Positions 35,018 to 44,824 are shown, numbered from the stretch's first letter. The stretch is DNA of 64,000 nucleotides from Raineyella sp. W15-4 (GCF_033170155.1 NZ_CP137079.1:3100001-3164000); one strand, 5' to 3'. Made by a program: numbers and translations. Notes: generated from the letters alone by a model not told the origin.

Positions 35018-36060
35018 AGACAGCACTCATCCTGGGCATCACCGGTCAGGACGGCTCCTACCTTGCTGAGCTTCTCCTCGGCAAGGGATATGACGTCCAC
35101 GGCGTCATCCGGCGTGCATCGACCTTCAACACGGTGCGGATCGATCATCTGTACCGGGATCCTCATGAGCAGGATGTCCGGCTACACCTGCACTACGGCG
35201 ACATGACCGACGGGTCCCGCCTGCTCACCCTCGTAGAAAGTATCCAACCTGACGAGATCTACAACCTCGCTGCGCAGTCCCACGTACGAGTGAGCTTCGA
35301 CGAGCCCACCTACACCGGCGACGTGACGGGCCTGGGCGCGGCACGTGTCCTGGAAGCGGTACACATGAGCGGGTTGAATACCCGTTACTACCAGGCATCG
35401 ACGTCCGAGCTTTTCGGATCCGCGGCGCCGCGGCAGAACGAGGAGACGCCTTTTCAACCTCAGTCTCCGTACGCAGCCGCGAAGTTGTACTCGTATTGGA
35501 TGACCCGGCTCTACCGTGAAGGTTACGGACTGTTCGCAGTAAATGGTATCCTGTTCAACCACGAATCTCCTCGTCGTGGTGAGACCTTCGTCACACGCAA
35601 GATCACCCGGGCGGTCGCTCGTATCAAAGCTGGCCTCGAAGATTACGTGTACATGGGAAATCTCCAGGCCAAACGCGACTGGGGCTATGCCCCCGAGTAC
35701 GTCGAGGGCATGTGGCGGATGCTTCAGGCCGAGGAACCCGCGGACTACTGCCTCGCCACAGGCCAAGCGTATACTGTCCAAGATTTTCTCGTCGCAGCGT
35801 TCGAGCACGCCGGCTTGGATTGGGAGAAACATGTCCGCTTCGATGAGCGCTATTTACGACCCGCCGAAGTGGACTTCCTGTGGGGTGATCCATCCAAGGC
35901 GGAAGCCAAGCTGAATTGGCACTCCGAGGTGACGCCGATGCAGTTGGCCGCAATGATGGTGGAATATGACACCAAGGCGCTCGAGCACCACGGCGCTCAT
36001 TATGTCGATCAAGTGCCATTGGCGTGGTGGCCGTACCGCGTGGAGGCAAATGATGACTGA
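35014..36060 (+). CDS. gmd: GDP-mannose 4,6-dehydratase
   Basis: 348 aa SDR enzyme converting GDP-mannose to GDP-4-keto-6-deoxymannose. The NAD(P) motif [14 protein letters not shown], the Gmd-specific STSELFG (catalytic Thr/Ser, Glu), and the [10 protein letters not shown] (YxxxK) segment, together with [17 protein letters not shown], are diagnostic. TTG 35014 is preceded by GGAGGGACA and overlaps the upstream stop. It supplies the substrate of the neighbouring GDP-L-fucose synthase. Confidence 0.96.
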   Translation: MKTALILGITGQDGSYLAELLLGKGYDVHGVIRRASTFNTVRIDHLYRDPHEQDVRLHLHYGDMTDGSRLLTLVESIQPDEIYNLAAQSHVRVSFDEPTYTGDVTGLGAARVLEAVHMSGLNTRYYQASTSELFGSAAPRQNEETPFQPQSPYAAAKLYSYWMTRLYREGYGLFAVNGILFNHESPRRGETFVTRKITRAVARIKAGLEDYVYMGNLQAKRDWGYAPEYVEGMWRMLQAEEPADYCLATGQAYTVQDFLVAAFEHAGLDWEKHVRFDERYLRPAEVDFLWGDPSKAEAKLNWHSEVTPMQLAAMMVEYDTKALEHHGAHYVDQVPLAWWPYRVEANDD

Positions 36061-37066
36061 CCTGTCCACGGGAGCCGATCGAGGCCGCGGTCCACTCGCG
36101 CGGACCCGTGTCCTTGTCACCGGCGGCGGAGGTTTTCTCGGCCGCAGCATCTGCACGGCCTTGGTCCGCCGAGGCGCAAGCGTTGTCACGATCCGCTCAC
36201 GGGATGTCGACCTCGTCGAGCAACAGCAGGCTCGTGACATGATGGCTGATGTCGCTCCACAGATTGTCGTGCACGCCGCCGCCCGCGTGGGCGGGATCGG
36301 CGCCAACATTCGAAATCCTGGCGCCTTCCTCTATGAGAATGCCATGATGGGGCTCAACGTGCTCGAAGCGGCTCGTCAAGCCGGTGTGGCGAGGTTTGTA
36401 TTGGTCTCGACCACCTGCGCGTACCCTGATGACGCTCCGATGCCGCTCAACGAGAAGGACATCTGGGGGGGCAAGCCAACCCCGCAGACCGGACCCTACG
36501 GCGTCGCCAAACGCATGCTTCACGAGGCCTGCGCCACCTATAGTCAGCAATACGGCATTGAGACGGCCGTACTCATTCCGACGAACCTGTACGGTCCCGG
36601 AGACAACTTCAACCCGGCCTCCAGTCATGTCATGCCGGCAATGATCCATCGTTATGCGGAGGCGGCGCGTAGAGACGATCCGTCCGTCACCAACTGGGGC
36701 ACTGGAGAAGCGACCCGGGAGTTCTTGTACGTGACCGACGCCGGCGAGGCAATTGCCCGCGCCTGCGAGGTCGACATCACTCCTGACCCCATCAATATCG
36801 GGACCGGCGTGGAGACCTCCATACGAGACCTTGCAGCATTGGTCAAAGCCGCCGTTGGCTACACCGGACACGTCGTCTGGGACGCCACCAAGCCCAGCGG
36901 CGTGAACCGCCGGGTGCTGGATATCACCCGCTCCCACGAGATCCTCGGCTTCCACCCCACGGTTGACTTGGCCACCGGTGTCCGGCGCACCGTCGAATGG
37001 TACTTGGCTCAGGATCCCGATGTTCTGGCACGGCAAGCACGCGCCGACCAAGCGACCAGGACATGA
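36053..37066 (+). CDS. fcl: GDP-L-fucose synthase
   Basis: 337 aa. Epimerase-reductase that turns GDP-4-keto-6-deoxymannose into GDP-L-fucose. [14 protein letters not shown] binds [16 protein letters not shown] and STTCAYP precede the catalytic YGVAKRM (Tyr, Lys), and the GDNF(N)[11 protein letters not shown] segment is typical. ATG 36053 has GGAGG 6 nt upstream; ATG 36050 is adjacent and possible. It overlaps gmd by 8 bp and the next gene by ATGA, so the module is tightly coupled. Confidence 0.96.
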   Translation: MTDLSTGADRGRGPLARTRVLVTGGGGFLGRSICTALVRRGASVVTIRSRDVDLVEQQQARDMMADVAPQIVVHAAARVGGIGANIRNPGAFLYENAMMGLNVLEAARQAGVARFVLVSTTCAYPDDAPMPLNEKDIWGGKPTPQTGPYGVAKRMLHEACATYSQQYGIETAVLIPTNLYGPGDNFNPASSHVMPAMIHRYAEAARRDDPSVTNWGTGEATREFLYVTDAGEAIARACEVDITPDPINIGTGVETSIRDLAALVKAAVGYTGHVVWDATKPSGVNRRVLDITRSHEILGFHPTVDLATGVRRTVEWYLAQDPDVLARQARADQATRT

Positions 37067-37830
37067 GCACCCCCGAAGCAGGCTGGCTGCTCCTGACGGC
37101 CGCGGTCCACCCCGATCCTGTGTTCCTCGATCACAACGGGTCATTCCCGACCACTGTCGCCGATCCTGTGGTCCGAGCCGGACAGTACCGCGAAGCACTC
37201 GCGTTTTGGCAAGACGCCGCCCATCGGCTGGGTGCCCGGGTCGTGGTGGTCGACACCTCCGGGGCGACCCGCAGCGAGTTCGGACTGACCGATCGCCGTG
37301 ACGTCGTCCTTGTCGATCACCGTCCGGATCCGTCGTTGGCCGTGCACGGCAAGGGTGCGTTCGAAGCTTCGGCGATCGACGCCGCCATCGCTGAGCTGGA
37401 ACTGCCTGACCTGTCTCCACTGTGCAAGATCACCGGGCGCTTGCGGGTGTTGCACGCGGACCGCGTGATCAGCCGCCCGATCGGGACGGGCATCGTTCGG
37501 GTGCGGCGCACGATTGATCGATCGTTCTGTGACACCCGCTTCCTACAGACCACAGCAGGAACCTGGCGATCCGTGCTCGGAGACATGGCGCATGCGTGCG
37601 ACGACGGGAGCGGTCACTGGCTGGAGCGTGTCGTCGCAGAGCGGCTCGTGACCGCGGAGTACGCGGACCGGGTCGGCGTTGAGCGATTCCCGGCGCGCAT
37701 CGTCGTCATGGGACAGTCCGGGACGACGGGTCATACGTACGGCTCCCGGTTGGAGGCGTCCTTGCCTGAGGTCGTGATGCGTAAGGTTGAAGGGCTTGCC
37801 AAGCGGACGTTCGGTCACCTGACCGTCTGA
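37063..37830 (+). CDS. Unknown protein, last gene of the fucose operon
   Basis: 255 aa, no family recognised with confidence. AVHGKGAFEASAIDAAIAEL followed by LCKITGRLRVLHAD resembles the KG-E and KITGR words of some poorly characterised glycan-synthesis proteins, and an N-terminal LLLTAAVHPD and VVVVDTSG give an alpha/beta look. No signal peptide or membrane segment is seen. The start overlaps the fcl stop by ATGA. Position suggests a sugar-transfer or modification step using the fucose made by gmd and fcl; that is inference. Confidence 0.75.
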   Translation: MSTPEAGWLLLTAAVHPDPVFLDHNGSFPTTVADPVVRAGQYREALAFWQDAAHRLGARVVVVDTSGATRSEFGLTDRRDVVLVDHRPDPSLAVHGKGAFEASAIDAAIAELELPDLSPLCKITGRLRVLHADRVISRPIGTGIVRVRRTIDRSFCDTRFLQTTAGTWRSVLGDMAHACDDGSGHWLERVVAERLVTAEYADRVGVERFPARIVVMGQSGTTGHTYGSRLEASLPEVVMRKVEGLAKRTFGHLTV

Positions 37831-37835
37831 CCTGG

Positions 37836-37868
37836 GCCCGACCAGCTCTCCGCCCCTCTCGGTCGGGC
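37836..37868 (+). terminator. 8-bp hairpin after the fucose operon
   Basis: GCCCGACC (37836-37843) pairs with GGTCGGGC (37861-37868), 17-nt loop, 6 bp after the stop at 37830 and ahead of the ABC exporter. It may attenuate rather than fully end transcription. Confidence 0.5.
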
Positions 37869-37905
37869 GTCCGCGACGACTCAGCCGACCTAGCGAAAGG
37901 AACCC

Positions 37906-39720
37906 GTGAAGTACCGTCATCAGCTCGGGGTGCTGTTCAGCCCGCGCGCCCGGTGGCAGCTTGCTCTGTCAGTCCTCGGCTCGATACTGGTCTCGGTAGC
38001 CGAGTCGGTCGCCGTCCTGCTGGTCGTCCCACTGATACAGCTGATGTCGGGCGGGGACATTACGTCGGGCATGCTCCAAAGTGTGGCCGGAATCCTCGGC
38101 GTCACCGACCGCGGCAACCTCCAGACCATCCTGCTCGTACTGGTGGTCTCAGGATTCGTCCTCAAGGACGTAGCCACCATGTTCTTCCGATGGTGGATGC
38201 TCGGTTTCATCAACCGTGAGCAGGCCGAGACCTCGGCGAAGCTTCTCGAATACTACTTGCGCTTGCCTTATCTGGAATTCCAGAGGACGACGTCGGCGGA
38301 GAAATTCCGGGTAACCGGCACCTCCGTCAATTTCGCATACAGCCGCTTTGTGCTGGGTGTGGTCAGCGCACTGACCGAAGCTGTGACGATCCTCGCTATC
38401 ACCACTGCTCTCCTTATCGCTGCACCACTGCCGACGCTGGTCCTCATCGCGTACTTTGGGGCAGCTGCCCTCATCTTCCTTCGAGTGTTCAAGCCTCAGG
38501 TGGAGGAAGCGACCGAACGAGCCATCGATGCTGCAGAGAAGGGGCTGCGAGCATCATTCCATGCGGTCTTCGGCATCAAGGAGATCAAGCTCAGGGCTTC
38601 GTACGCCCGGTTCATCTCGCGCTACCGCCATGAGATGGATCGCTCAGCCCAAGCGGCGCGAGTCTCCACGTATCTTGGAGAACTCCCTAAGTACATTCTC
38701 GAGATTCTGTTCATCGCGGGAGTCGGCATCGCAATCGCAGCGGCCGGAGCGACCAATGCTGCGGGCGGCACAATGTCCATGCTGGCGCTGCTAGCGGCCG
38801 GAGCCTTCCGCATCCTGCCGTCGATCACTCGCATGCTGGCCTCGGTCAACAACATGCAGGGCGGAGAAGTCGCTCTCCACCAAGTGACAAGACTCCTGTG
38901 GGATGAACGTAGGAACATTACTCTTGAGCGGATCGAGAGTCCGGCCGCACCGTTGTCTTTTACCCGGCAGCTCGAAATCCGTAACGTCAGCTTCCGCTAC
39001 GGCGCCGGCCTTCCGCTGGTTCTGGATGACGTCAGTCTCGCGATCCCTCACGGCTCCAGCATCGCGCTCGTCGGGGCGAGTGGCGCCGGCAAGAGCACCT
39101 TGGTCGATCTGCTCCTCGGCTTCCTCGAGCCGACCTCGGGGGCAATAGTGGTCGATAACGCGATGGTCACCTCTGAGACGCGAGCGTCCTGGCAGCGCAT
39201 CGCCGCCATGGTGCCGCAGAGTGTTTACCTGATCGACGGGACCCTGAGGGAGAACATCGCCTTCGACCAAGACCTCGCAGATGTCGACGAGGCGCGGCTA
39301 CGCCGCGCACTCTCCCTTGCCCAACTGGACGATGTCGTTGCTGACCTGCCGCATGGCCTGGACGAACAAATCGGTGAGCAAGGTGGACGCCTCTCGGGGG
39401 GGCAACGCCAACGCATCGGCATCGCTCGCGCGATCTATCGTGGACCGAAGTTCCTGGTTCTGGACGAGGCGACCTCAGCCCTCGACAACGAGACCGAGCG
39501 GAAGATCACGGAGACGATCACCTCGCTGCACGGCGAGGTCACAGTGGTCATCGTGGCGCACCGCCTCTCGACCGTGAAGCACGCAGACCAGCTTGCATTC
39601 TTCGAGGACGGCAGGATCACGGGACTCGGCACGTTCGAGGAGGTCCAGCAGCAGAACGCGAAGTTCGCTCACCTGGTTGACCTGGGTTCATTGAGTCCGG
39701 CAACGCCTGTCGAATCCTGA
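37906..39720 (+). CDS. MsbA/PglK-like ABC exporter (fused membrane and ATPase)
   Basis: 604 aa half-transporter. Residues 1-320 hold six hydrophobic segments; 350-590 form the ATPase with Walker A GASGAGKST, signature LSGGQRQRIGIARAI, Walker B FLVLDEATSALD and switch VAHRLS. It resembles lipid-linked oligosaccharide flippases of the PglK/WlaB kind and lipid A exporters. In a glycan locus without a visible Wzx it is the best candidate for moving the lipid-linked repeat unit. GTG 37906 has AAAGGAA upstream. A homodimer is expected. Confidence 0.92.
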   Translation: MKYRHQLGVLFSPRARWQLALSVLGSILVSVAESVAVLLVVPLIQLMSGGDITSGMLQSVAGILGVTDRGNLQTILLVLVVSGFVLKDVATMFFRWWMLGFINREQAETSAKLLEYYLRLPYLEFQRTTSAEKFRVTGTSVNFAYSRFVLGVVSALTEAVTILAITTALLIAAPLPTLVLIAYFGAAALIFLRVFKPQVEEATERAIDAAEKGLRASFHAVFGIKEIKLRASYARFISRYRHEMDRSAQAARVSTYLGELPKYILEILFIAGVGIAIAAAGATNAAGGTMSMLALLAAGAFRILPSITRMLASVNNMQGGEVALHQVTRLLWDERRNITLERIESPAAPLSFTRQLEIRNVSFRYGAGLPLVLDDVSLAIPHGSSIALVGASGAGKSTLVDLLLGFLEPTSGAIVVDNAMVTSETRASWQRIAAMVPQSVYLIDGTLRENIAFDQDLADVDEARLRRALSLAQLDDVVADLPHGLDEQIGEQGGRLSGGQRQRIGIARAIYRGPKFLVLDEATSALDNETERKITETITSLHGEVTVVIVAHRLSTVKHADQLAFFEDGRITGLGTFEEVQQQNAKFAHLVDLGSLSPATPVES

Positions 39721-40278
39721 CCTCGCGGGCCGGCAACCGCGCCGGCGCGGCCTCGGCCCGCACCCGACCCAGATGCGCACGAGTGTCTGCCGTAGCTGAA
39801 GACTGGGTCGGTAACGGCAACTGCCCACCGTCTCATCATCCCTGCTTAGGTTCGCCCGGAAGGATCAGCCAACCGGGGTCAAGGCCGCCGTGGCCTTATT
39901 TGAGCGCTTGTCCCACATACCCGCGGCAGGGACAGCACAAGCAGCCCTCGAACCGGGGTGCCGCATCATGGAATGAGATTTGCGCGAAAGAATCACCTGT
40001 GATAAGCGGAAATTATCCCGGAAAATTTGCTTCACGAATGCCCACCCACCTCACCTACATTGACTCTACAACGTCACCGACACCGACCAACGAGATAGTT
40101 ACATCGGGGCACAAAGGGCGATCGTTGTGTGGCAACACAAATCCGAGAACCCGCATCGACAATTCCCGATACGTTTCGGCACAGCGGACGAAACGGTCAC
40201 TAAAATTGTCCTCTTGACTGCTACGGTTTCCGCATCTGGACCACAGACGCCAGTTAGCCAGACTCTTAGGAGGCAATA
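39721..40278. other. 558-bp leader region of the Tat-exported protein
   Basis: AT-richer than its neighbours beyond 39950, with TTGACT (40213) and a strong TTAGGAGGCAATA ribosome site. The hairpin 39725-39761 ends the ABC transcript. Open frames on both strands (for example 39783-40217) have no protein-like character, so I call none of them. The long leader may carry post-transcriptional regulation. Confidence 0.5.
39725..39761 (+). terminator. Hairpin after the ABC exporter
   Basis: GCGGGCCG (39725-39732) pairs with CGGCCCGC (39754-39761), with an inner CCGCGCC/GGCGCGG palindrome (39738-39751). It lies 5 bp beyond the ABC stop codon. Confidence 0.6.
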
Positions 40279-41277
40279 GTGTCAAATTCAATCAAACCCG
40301 ACTCCCGCCTGTTGGAGGCCGGGGTCCCTCGCAGGACCATCGTCAAGGGCGTGGCCTGGGCGGCGCCCGTAGTCGCCGCGGTCACCGCGCTGCCAGCCTT
40401 CGCCGCATCCGGCACCGGCGGCAATTTCAGCATCGTCCCGGTGTGCTATGCGCTGTCTCTCCTCCCGTCCGGCTTCGACCTCACCGCCGACACGACCCAG
40501 GAAATCCCGACCGGCACGACCATCAAGTTCACTGTCGGCGAGATCCTCGATGTGACTGTCGTCGACTTAACGGTTGAGTATCCCAGCGAATCCATCCAGA
40601 ACCTTCAGGCCATCGTTTCCGTAGGCATCGGAAAGAGCACCTTCGAGTACACCACGACGAAGCCCATCCCGGCCGGTCAGACTCTCAAGATCCGCTCGGG
40701 CCTGAAAATCTCCGCCTCCGCCTGGGAGGCATCCGTCGTGCTGCCCGCCGGCTACACCCCCGGCCCGCTCGCGCGCACCTACGCCGTACTCATCTACGTT
40801 CTTGCCGTGTGCGGCACCGACGACGAGCCGATCGTGACCACCGGCACGCTGCAGTTCAAGAAGTTCCAAGATGCGGGTGAGCTCTTCACTCCCAACGACG
40901 AGATTCATCTCGACCTGAACATCGCCTGGCAGGGCGCGAACGACGGATCGCTGGCCCCCACGACGACGATCGAGATCACCGGGGTCGACCCGACGAAGTT
41001 CGGCACGCCGACCGTCGATACGTCCGACTGGACGCTTTCACAGTCCGGCAGCACGGTCACGCTGACCTATGCGAAGAACGCCGGGATCGTCAAGGACTCC
41101 GGCCTCACCGAGGTCACGTCCCCGACCGCCAGGGTCAAGATCCCGGTGAAGAGCGGCGGCAACGGCACCGCACCCTTCACCGCGACGCTACACAACTCGC
41201 TGATCGATGCTGGGACCTACTCCGGCCTCTCCTACAAGGGCTCGACGACGATCACCGCCCAGGGCAAGTGGGCCTGA
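40279..41277 (+). CDS. Tat-type exported protein of unknown function
   Basis: 332 aa. RRTIVKGVAWAAPVVAAVTA followed by LPAFAAS is a twin-arginine-like signal with a predicted cleavage after AFA. The mature part is Thr/Val/Ser-rich with beta-strand periodicity, perhaps two Ig-like halves (about 45-175 and 185-330), and few Cys. No LPxTG or transmembrane tail is seen, so release or non-covalent surface attachment is likely. AGGAGG is 6 nt before GTG 40279. It sits inside the polysaccharide region behind a 558-bp leader; the link with the glycan is inferred. Confidence 0.82.
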   Translation: MSNSIKPDSRLLEAGVPRRTIVKGVAWAAPVVAAVTALPAFAASGTGGNFSIVPVCYALSLLPSGFDLTADTTQEIPTGTTIKFTVGEILDVTVVDLTVEYPSESIQNLQAIVSVGIGKSTFEYTTTKPIPAGQTLKIRSGLKISASAWEASVVLPAGYTPGPLARTYAVLIYVLAVCGTDDEPIVTTGTLQFKKFQDAGELFTPNDEIHLDLNIAWQGANDGSLAPTTTIEITGVDPTKFGTPTVDTSDWTLSQSGSTVTLTYAKNAGIVKDSGLTEVTSPTARVKIPVKSGGNGTAPFTATLHNSLIDAGTYSGLSYKGSTTITAQGKWA

Positions 41278-41527
41278 GCTGAGTTCTACCGTCAGACCCG
41301 ACTTGCACAGGTCCAGTGCTTCGGGAGTTCATCGAGGATGGCCTGCGCGTCGGGCTGGCGGGTCGGGACGACGATGAACGAACAATCCGGTGTGTCCCGC
41401 GACACTCAGAGGCTCACCGCGGGCAACATCTCCGCATCGGCCATCACGGCCGCCGTCTCTCACCAACCCGCCGACAATCCGCCGTCACAGGCCCACACCG
41501 ATCGACAGTCGCAGACCCGCCGAGGGC

Positions 41528-42595
41528 TCAGACTGTTCTCGCCCACTCGGCTACCGCCGCCGCCGGGTCGGTCTCTGGAGCTGGTGGAGGCGCCGTGGGC
41601 GCACCACCGACGCGCCCCATCCGGTTGCGCTCCCAGAACTCCATGAGCCAGGCGGGTGGCCGCGGGTAGTCGACGTACGCGGGCAGGCCAGAGGCCGCCG
41701 CCTCGAGGATGCCCGTGCTGAACACCCCGATGAGCGGCGCCTCGAGGTCGGCGATCCGACCGACACCGGAATCCACGGTGATCCCACCCGCACGCCACAG
41801 CCGATGAAGAAGCCTTGACAGTGCGTCCCGCTCGCTGGGGTGGGGCCGGTACACGGCGCCCGTCCGCCGACATGTCAGATAGGCCGCCGCGGCCATCTGC
41901 CAGACATTCAGCTCAATGCCGTGCAGCTGCCCCAGATACACCGGCGGCCGATCATGCCACCTCACCGCCCGTTCCGTGACGAGCTGATCGGCCCTGGGAC
42001 GACGCGCATCGGCCAGCAGCTGAGACCCGACTGTCCGGACCGTGATGTCGGACCGGCCGACACGCCAGTAGTCCGCGTCCTCGACCGTCCATACCAATGC
42101 GTGTGCGCGGTACGGCAGCGGTGGCGCAAACGGCGTGATCAGTCCGTGCTGCACGACCCCGAACGGCAGGTCCCTGCGGACGCTGAAGGCATACGCGGCC
42201 TCGCCGGCGGGGAGGAAGTGACCAGCGGACCACACACTACGGACGTCAGCCAGCTCGCGAACACCGGCCAGCCCAGTGGCGGGGCCCACCCACTGCCGGA
42301 CCCGCCACTCTCCCGACGGCAGCAGATCGTCCACCGGCACCGAGGACAGCACCGCGGCGCCCTCCTCCACCAGACTCTCGACTGGGCGCAGGACCGCCGC
42401 GAGATGGCTGGTCGACCGGGCGTCCAACCCCACGAGGACGCGCGGACGTCCCACAACATGGAGCCGCAGCGGGGCGCCGGAGGGTGCCGGAGGACGCACG
42501 GCGTCACGGAGCCGTCGCGCCACCCCCAGCATCGGCCGACGACTGCTCTGCCAGCGCCGCCAAGCCTCCAGATCGTAAGGCTCTCGAATGCCCAC
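41528..42595 (-). CDS. Unknown protein of the glycan locus, GT-B-like
   Basis: 355 aa. Not assigned. VVQHGLITPFAPPLPYRAHALV, HGIELNVWQMAAAA and YRPHPSERDALS look like GT-B elements found in polysialyltransferase- or CDP-glycerol-transferase-like families; the PHPSE word is the best clue. The C-terminus ends EWARTV. The frame extends upstream into the next gene's shadow, but GTG 42595 behind GAGGGGAAG is the natural start and lies past the upstream gene's stop (42738). Probably a glycosyltransferase of the nearby cluster. Confidence 0.72.
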   Translation of the reverse strand: MGIREPYDLEAWRRWQSSRRPMLGVARRLRDAVRPPAPSGAPLRLHVVGRPRVLVGLDARSTSHLAAVLRPVESLVEEGAAVLSSVPVDDLLPSGEWRVRQWVGPATGLAGVRELADVRSVWSAGHFLPAGEAAYAFSVRRDLPFGVVQHGLITPFAPPLPYRAHALVWTVEDADYWRVGRSDITVRTVGSQLLADARRPRADQLVTERAVRWHDRPPVYLGQLHGIELNVWQMAAAAYLTCRRTGAVYRPHPSERDALSRLLHRLWRAGGITVDSGVGRIADLEAPLIGVFSTGILEAAASGLPAYVDYPRPPAWLMEFWERNRMGRVGGAPTAPPPAPETDPAAAVAEWARTV

Positions 42596-42737
42596 GCTCT
42601 CACTTCCCCTCTGTTGCAACCGGCCCTGATCCCGGCGCCAAGAACGTCCGGCTCGACACAACCGGTCGGGCCGGTACATCACAACGGCGCCACAGCCGCC
42701 ACACCGCAGGTCACGACACATGGACACCAGTAGACGC

Positions 42738-43769
42738 TCAGCCCCACCAGGCATCCGCCTGGCGCATGCGGTGGGCAAACGTGTGTTCCGCTTGAGTACG
42801 TCGACGCGCGGCCCGCCGCAGACGGTCGGCCCAGGCGGTGTCCGTCGTGGCACGGCGGGCGAGGTCGACCAGCTGATCGAGATCGGTGAAGACGGCGACC
42901 TCCAGCTCGGGATCGTAGAACTCCTCGACCTCGGAGCGATCGACCAGTTGCACACCACCGACACCGCTGGCCTCGAACGTCCGCATGGTGAAGCCGTCCT
43001 GGTCTCCGTGGATGTTGATGGTGGCCGCTGCCCCGGCCATCCGGCCGTACGCCTCGTCGAGGCTGATGTCACGACCGGTCGGGACCTTGGGTCGGCCCCA
43101 TTGCCAGGTCCGCAGGCGGTCAAGGGGGTGGTGCGACCAGTCGCGGCCGAAGGCGCGGACCGGGACGCCCTGTTGCGCGAGTGTCAGGAGCGCTGCCTCA
43201 CGGTTGGGGTAGCGGGCGCCGACGAACACGATGTCCGGAGATGGCACCGGCAGGTACGGCCGGTCGGGGTCGAACGCAAGGGGCAGGTAATGGGCACCGA
43301 ACCCCTGAGCTGCCAGCTGCACAGCGTCCTGGTGACTGTAGGAGGCGATGGTCGCACCTGTCGCGGCGAGCTGATCGTGGTCCCACCGTGTACGCCGCAA
43401 CTCGTCGTACAGCCACAGCAGCTTCTGCGAGCCGCCCCGGTCCACTGCCTGCCAGAACGCCGCGTCGAGGATGTCTCCCCTGATCACCACGGTGAACTGC
43501 GGGCGGACCTGCTCCACGGCCGCGCGGGCCCGCTGTGAGGCGTGCTCGCGCTGGGCGGCGACGCCGGCCCTGCCTTGCCGATGGGAGAGGCCGAGCTTGC
43601 CGGGCAGCTCGAACACGACCTTGTTGCGCAGCTTGTCGCCGACCGTGTCGTACGCGTCGTAGCAGCATGTGGTGACGTCATAACCGAGTGCTTCCCAGGC
43701 CTGTTCGATGGACCGCCAGTAGCCGTGGAAGGCAGGGCTGACCAGCAGTAGTCGTGGCCGGCCTGTCAA
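42738..43769 (-). CDS. CgeB-family glycosyltransferase-like protein
   Basis: 343 aa. RLLLVSPAFHGYWRSIEQAWEALGY, KLLWLYDELRRTRW, IVFVGARYPNREAAL and the INIHGDQDGFTMRTFEASGVGGVQLVDR segment match CgeB/DUF3880-Glyco_trans_1_2 proteins. Start TTG 43769 overlaps the upstream stop (TTGA), so it is coupled to the epimerase. The donor is unknown; in the CgeB group spore or surface maturation is reported. Confidence 0.85.
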   Translation of the reverse strand: MTGRPRLLLVSPAFHGYWRSIEQAWEALGYDVTTCCYDAYDTVGDKLRNKVVFELPGKLGLSHRQGRAGVAAQREHASQRARAAVEQVRPQFTVVIRGDILDAAFWQAVDRGGSQKLLWLYDELRRTRWDHDQLAATGATIASYSHQDAVQLAAQGFGAHYLPLAFDPDRPYLPVPSPDIVFVGARYPNREAALLTLAQQGVPVRAFGRDWSHHPLDRLRTWQWGRPKVPTGRDISLDEAYGRMAGAAATINIHGDQDGFTMRTFEASGVGGVQLVDRSEVEEFYDPELEVAVFTDLDQLVDLARRATTDTAWADRLRRAARRRTQAEHTFAHRMRQADAWWG

Positions 43770-44824
43770 GACGTCAGACCTCGGCCGGCCAGCTCCTGCA
43801 GTGCCTCGTCCCAGATCACCGACGGGGCACCGGGCTTGTCCCAGGAGCGGGAGATGAACTCGGCCACCGCCGTGGCGGTGCTGACCTGCGGCAGGGGCGC
43901 CCCGACCTGGGCGTTATGACTCATGTCGGCCACGGCGTGCTCGATGTCCCCGGCCCGGTGCACGTCGAGGTATTCGACGGGGGCATCCGGGGTCGGTGAC
44001 CCGGCCGCCGCGTAGTGGGCGAGTTCGGTGAGGTTGGTCCGCACCCCCGTACCGGAGTTGAGGACAAGCGGCTCCCCGACAGTCTCCTCGCGAGTGACGA
44101 GCCAGGCCAGCAGGCGGGCGACGTCCTGGACATGGACGAAGTCGCGCGTCTGGGTGCCATCACCGTAGACGGTGATCGGCCTGCCCTCCTTGAGCCGCGC
44201 GAGGAAGGCCGCCAGGACACCGGTGTAGGGATTGTGGAGATCCTGGCCAGGTCCGACGACGTTCTGCGGTCGTACGACCGCCACCGGCACCTCCGTTGCC
44301 ACCTCGGCGGCCAGCACGGACTCACCCTCAGCCTTGGTCTCGCCGTAGACCGAGAGTGGACGCAGCGGATCGGTCTCCCGGCTCGGCGCCGGATGCGCCA
44401 GCGCACAGCAGGCCGGCCCATAGCTCGTGCCGTGGTCGGGACAGTCGTACCGTCCTTCCCCGTAGACCGCTCGGGAACTCATTGCGACCAGCGGGACACC
44501 CCAGGCTCGAGCCGTCCGGCCGGCCAGACGCGTGCCTCCGGCGTTCACGCGGCGGTAGCGCTCGATCTCGTACATCGATTGGGCCGTGCCCGTTTCGGCG
44601 GCCAGATGGACGATCGCATCATGTCTCGGCATTGCCGCCCAAACCTCGGGATCAGAGACATCGCCCTCGACAATCCGCCCCGGGAACGCCGCGCGTGAAG
44701 CCTCGGGATCACTGTGCACCTGCGGCAGCAGGCAGTCGAGCGCAGTCAGCTCATGGCTTCCGTGCAGAAGGTGGGCGAGGTACTTGCCGATGAAGCCGGC
44801 TCCACCGGTGATCAGGATCTTCAT
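43766..44824 (-). CDS. NAD-dependent nucleotide-sugar epimerase/dehydratase
   Basis: 352 aa extended SDR. The N-terminus ILITGGAGFIGKYLAHLL binds NAD; the catalytic set is MSSRAVYGEG (Ser) and SVYGETKAE (Tyr, Lys). RDFVHVQDVARLL and LNSGTGV are typical of UDP-glucose-4-epimerase/dTDP-sugar relatives. A short Cys-rich insert with CPDHGTSYGPACC (near residue 130) is unusual and might bind a metal. The exact sugar is unpredictable. Leads a minus-strand pair with the CgeB-like gene. Confidence 0.88.
   Translation of the reverse strand: MKILITGGAGFIGKYLAHLLHGSHELTALDCLLPQVHSDPEASRAAFPGRIVEGDVSDPEVWAAMPRHDAIVHLAAETGTAQSMYEIERYRRVNAGGTRLAGRTARAWGVPLVAMSSRAVYGEGRYDCPDHGTSYGPACCALAHPAPSRETDPLRPLSVYGETKAEGESVLAAEVATEVPVAVVRPQNVVGPGQDLHNPYTGVLAAFLARLKEGRPITVYGDGTQTRDFVHVQDVARLLAWLVTREETVGEPLVLNSGTGVRTNLTELAHYAAAGSPTPDAPVEYLDVHRAGDIEHAVADMSHNAQVGAPLPQVSTATAVAEFISRSWDKPGAPSVIWDEALQELAGRGLTS

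Noticed and set aside
39783-40217. 144-codon plus-strand frame in the 558-bp leader
   Set aside because: Composition lacks hydrophobic periodicity and family signals; no ribosome site.
40055-40291. Minus-strand frame opposite the Tat-protein leader
   Set aside because: No domain, overlaps the ribosome site and start of the plus-strand gene.
41292-41405. 37-codon GTG-started minus-strand frame ending in KHWTCASRV
   Set aside because: It looks somewhat protein-like but has no family likeness and only a weak ribosome site; it may be a fragment of a lost gene, so it was not called.
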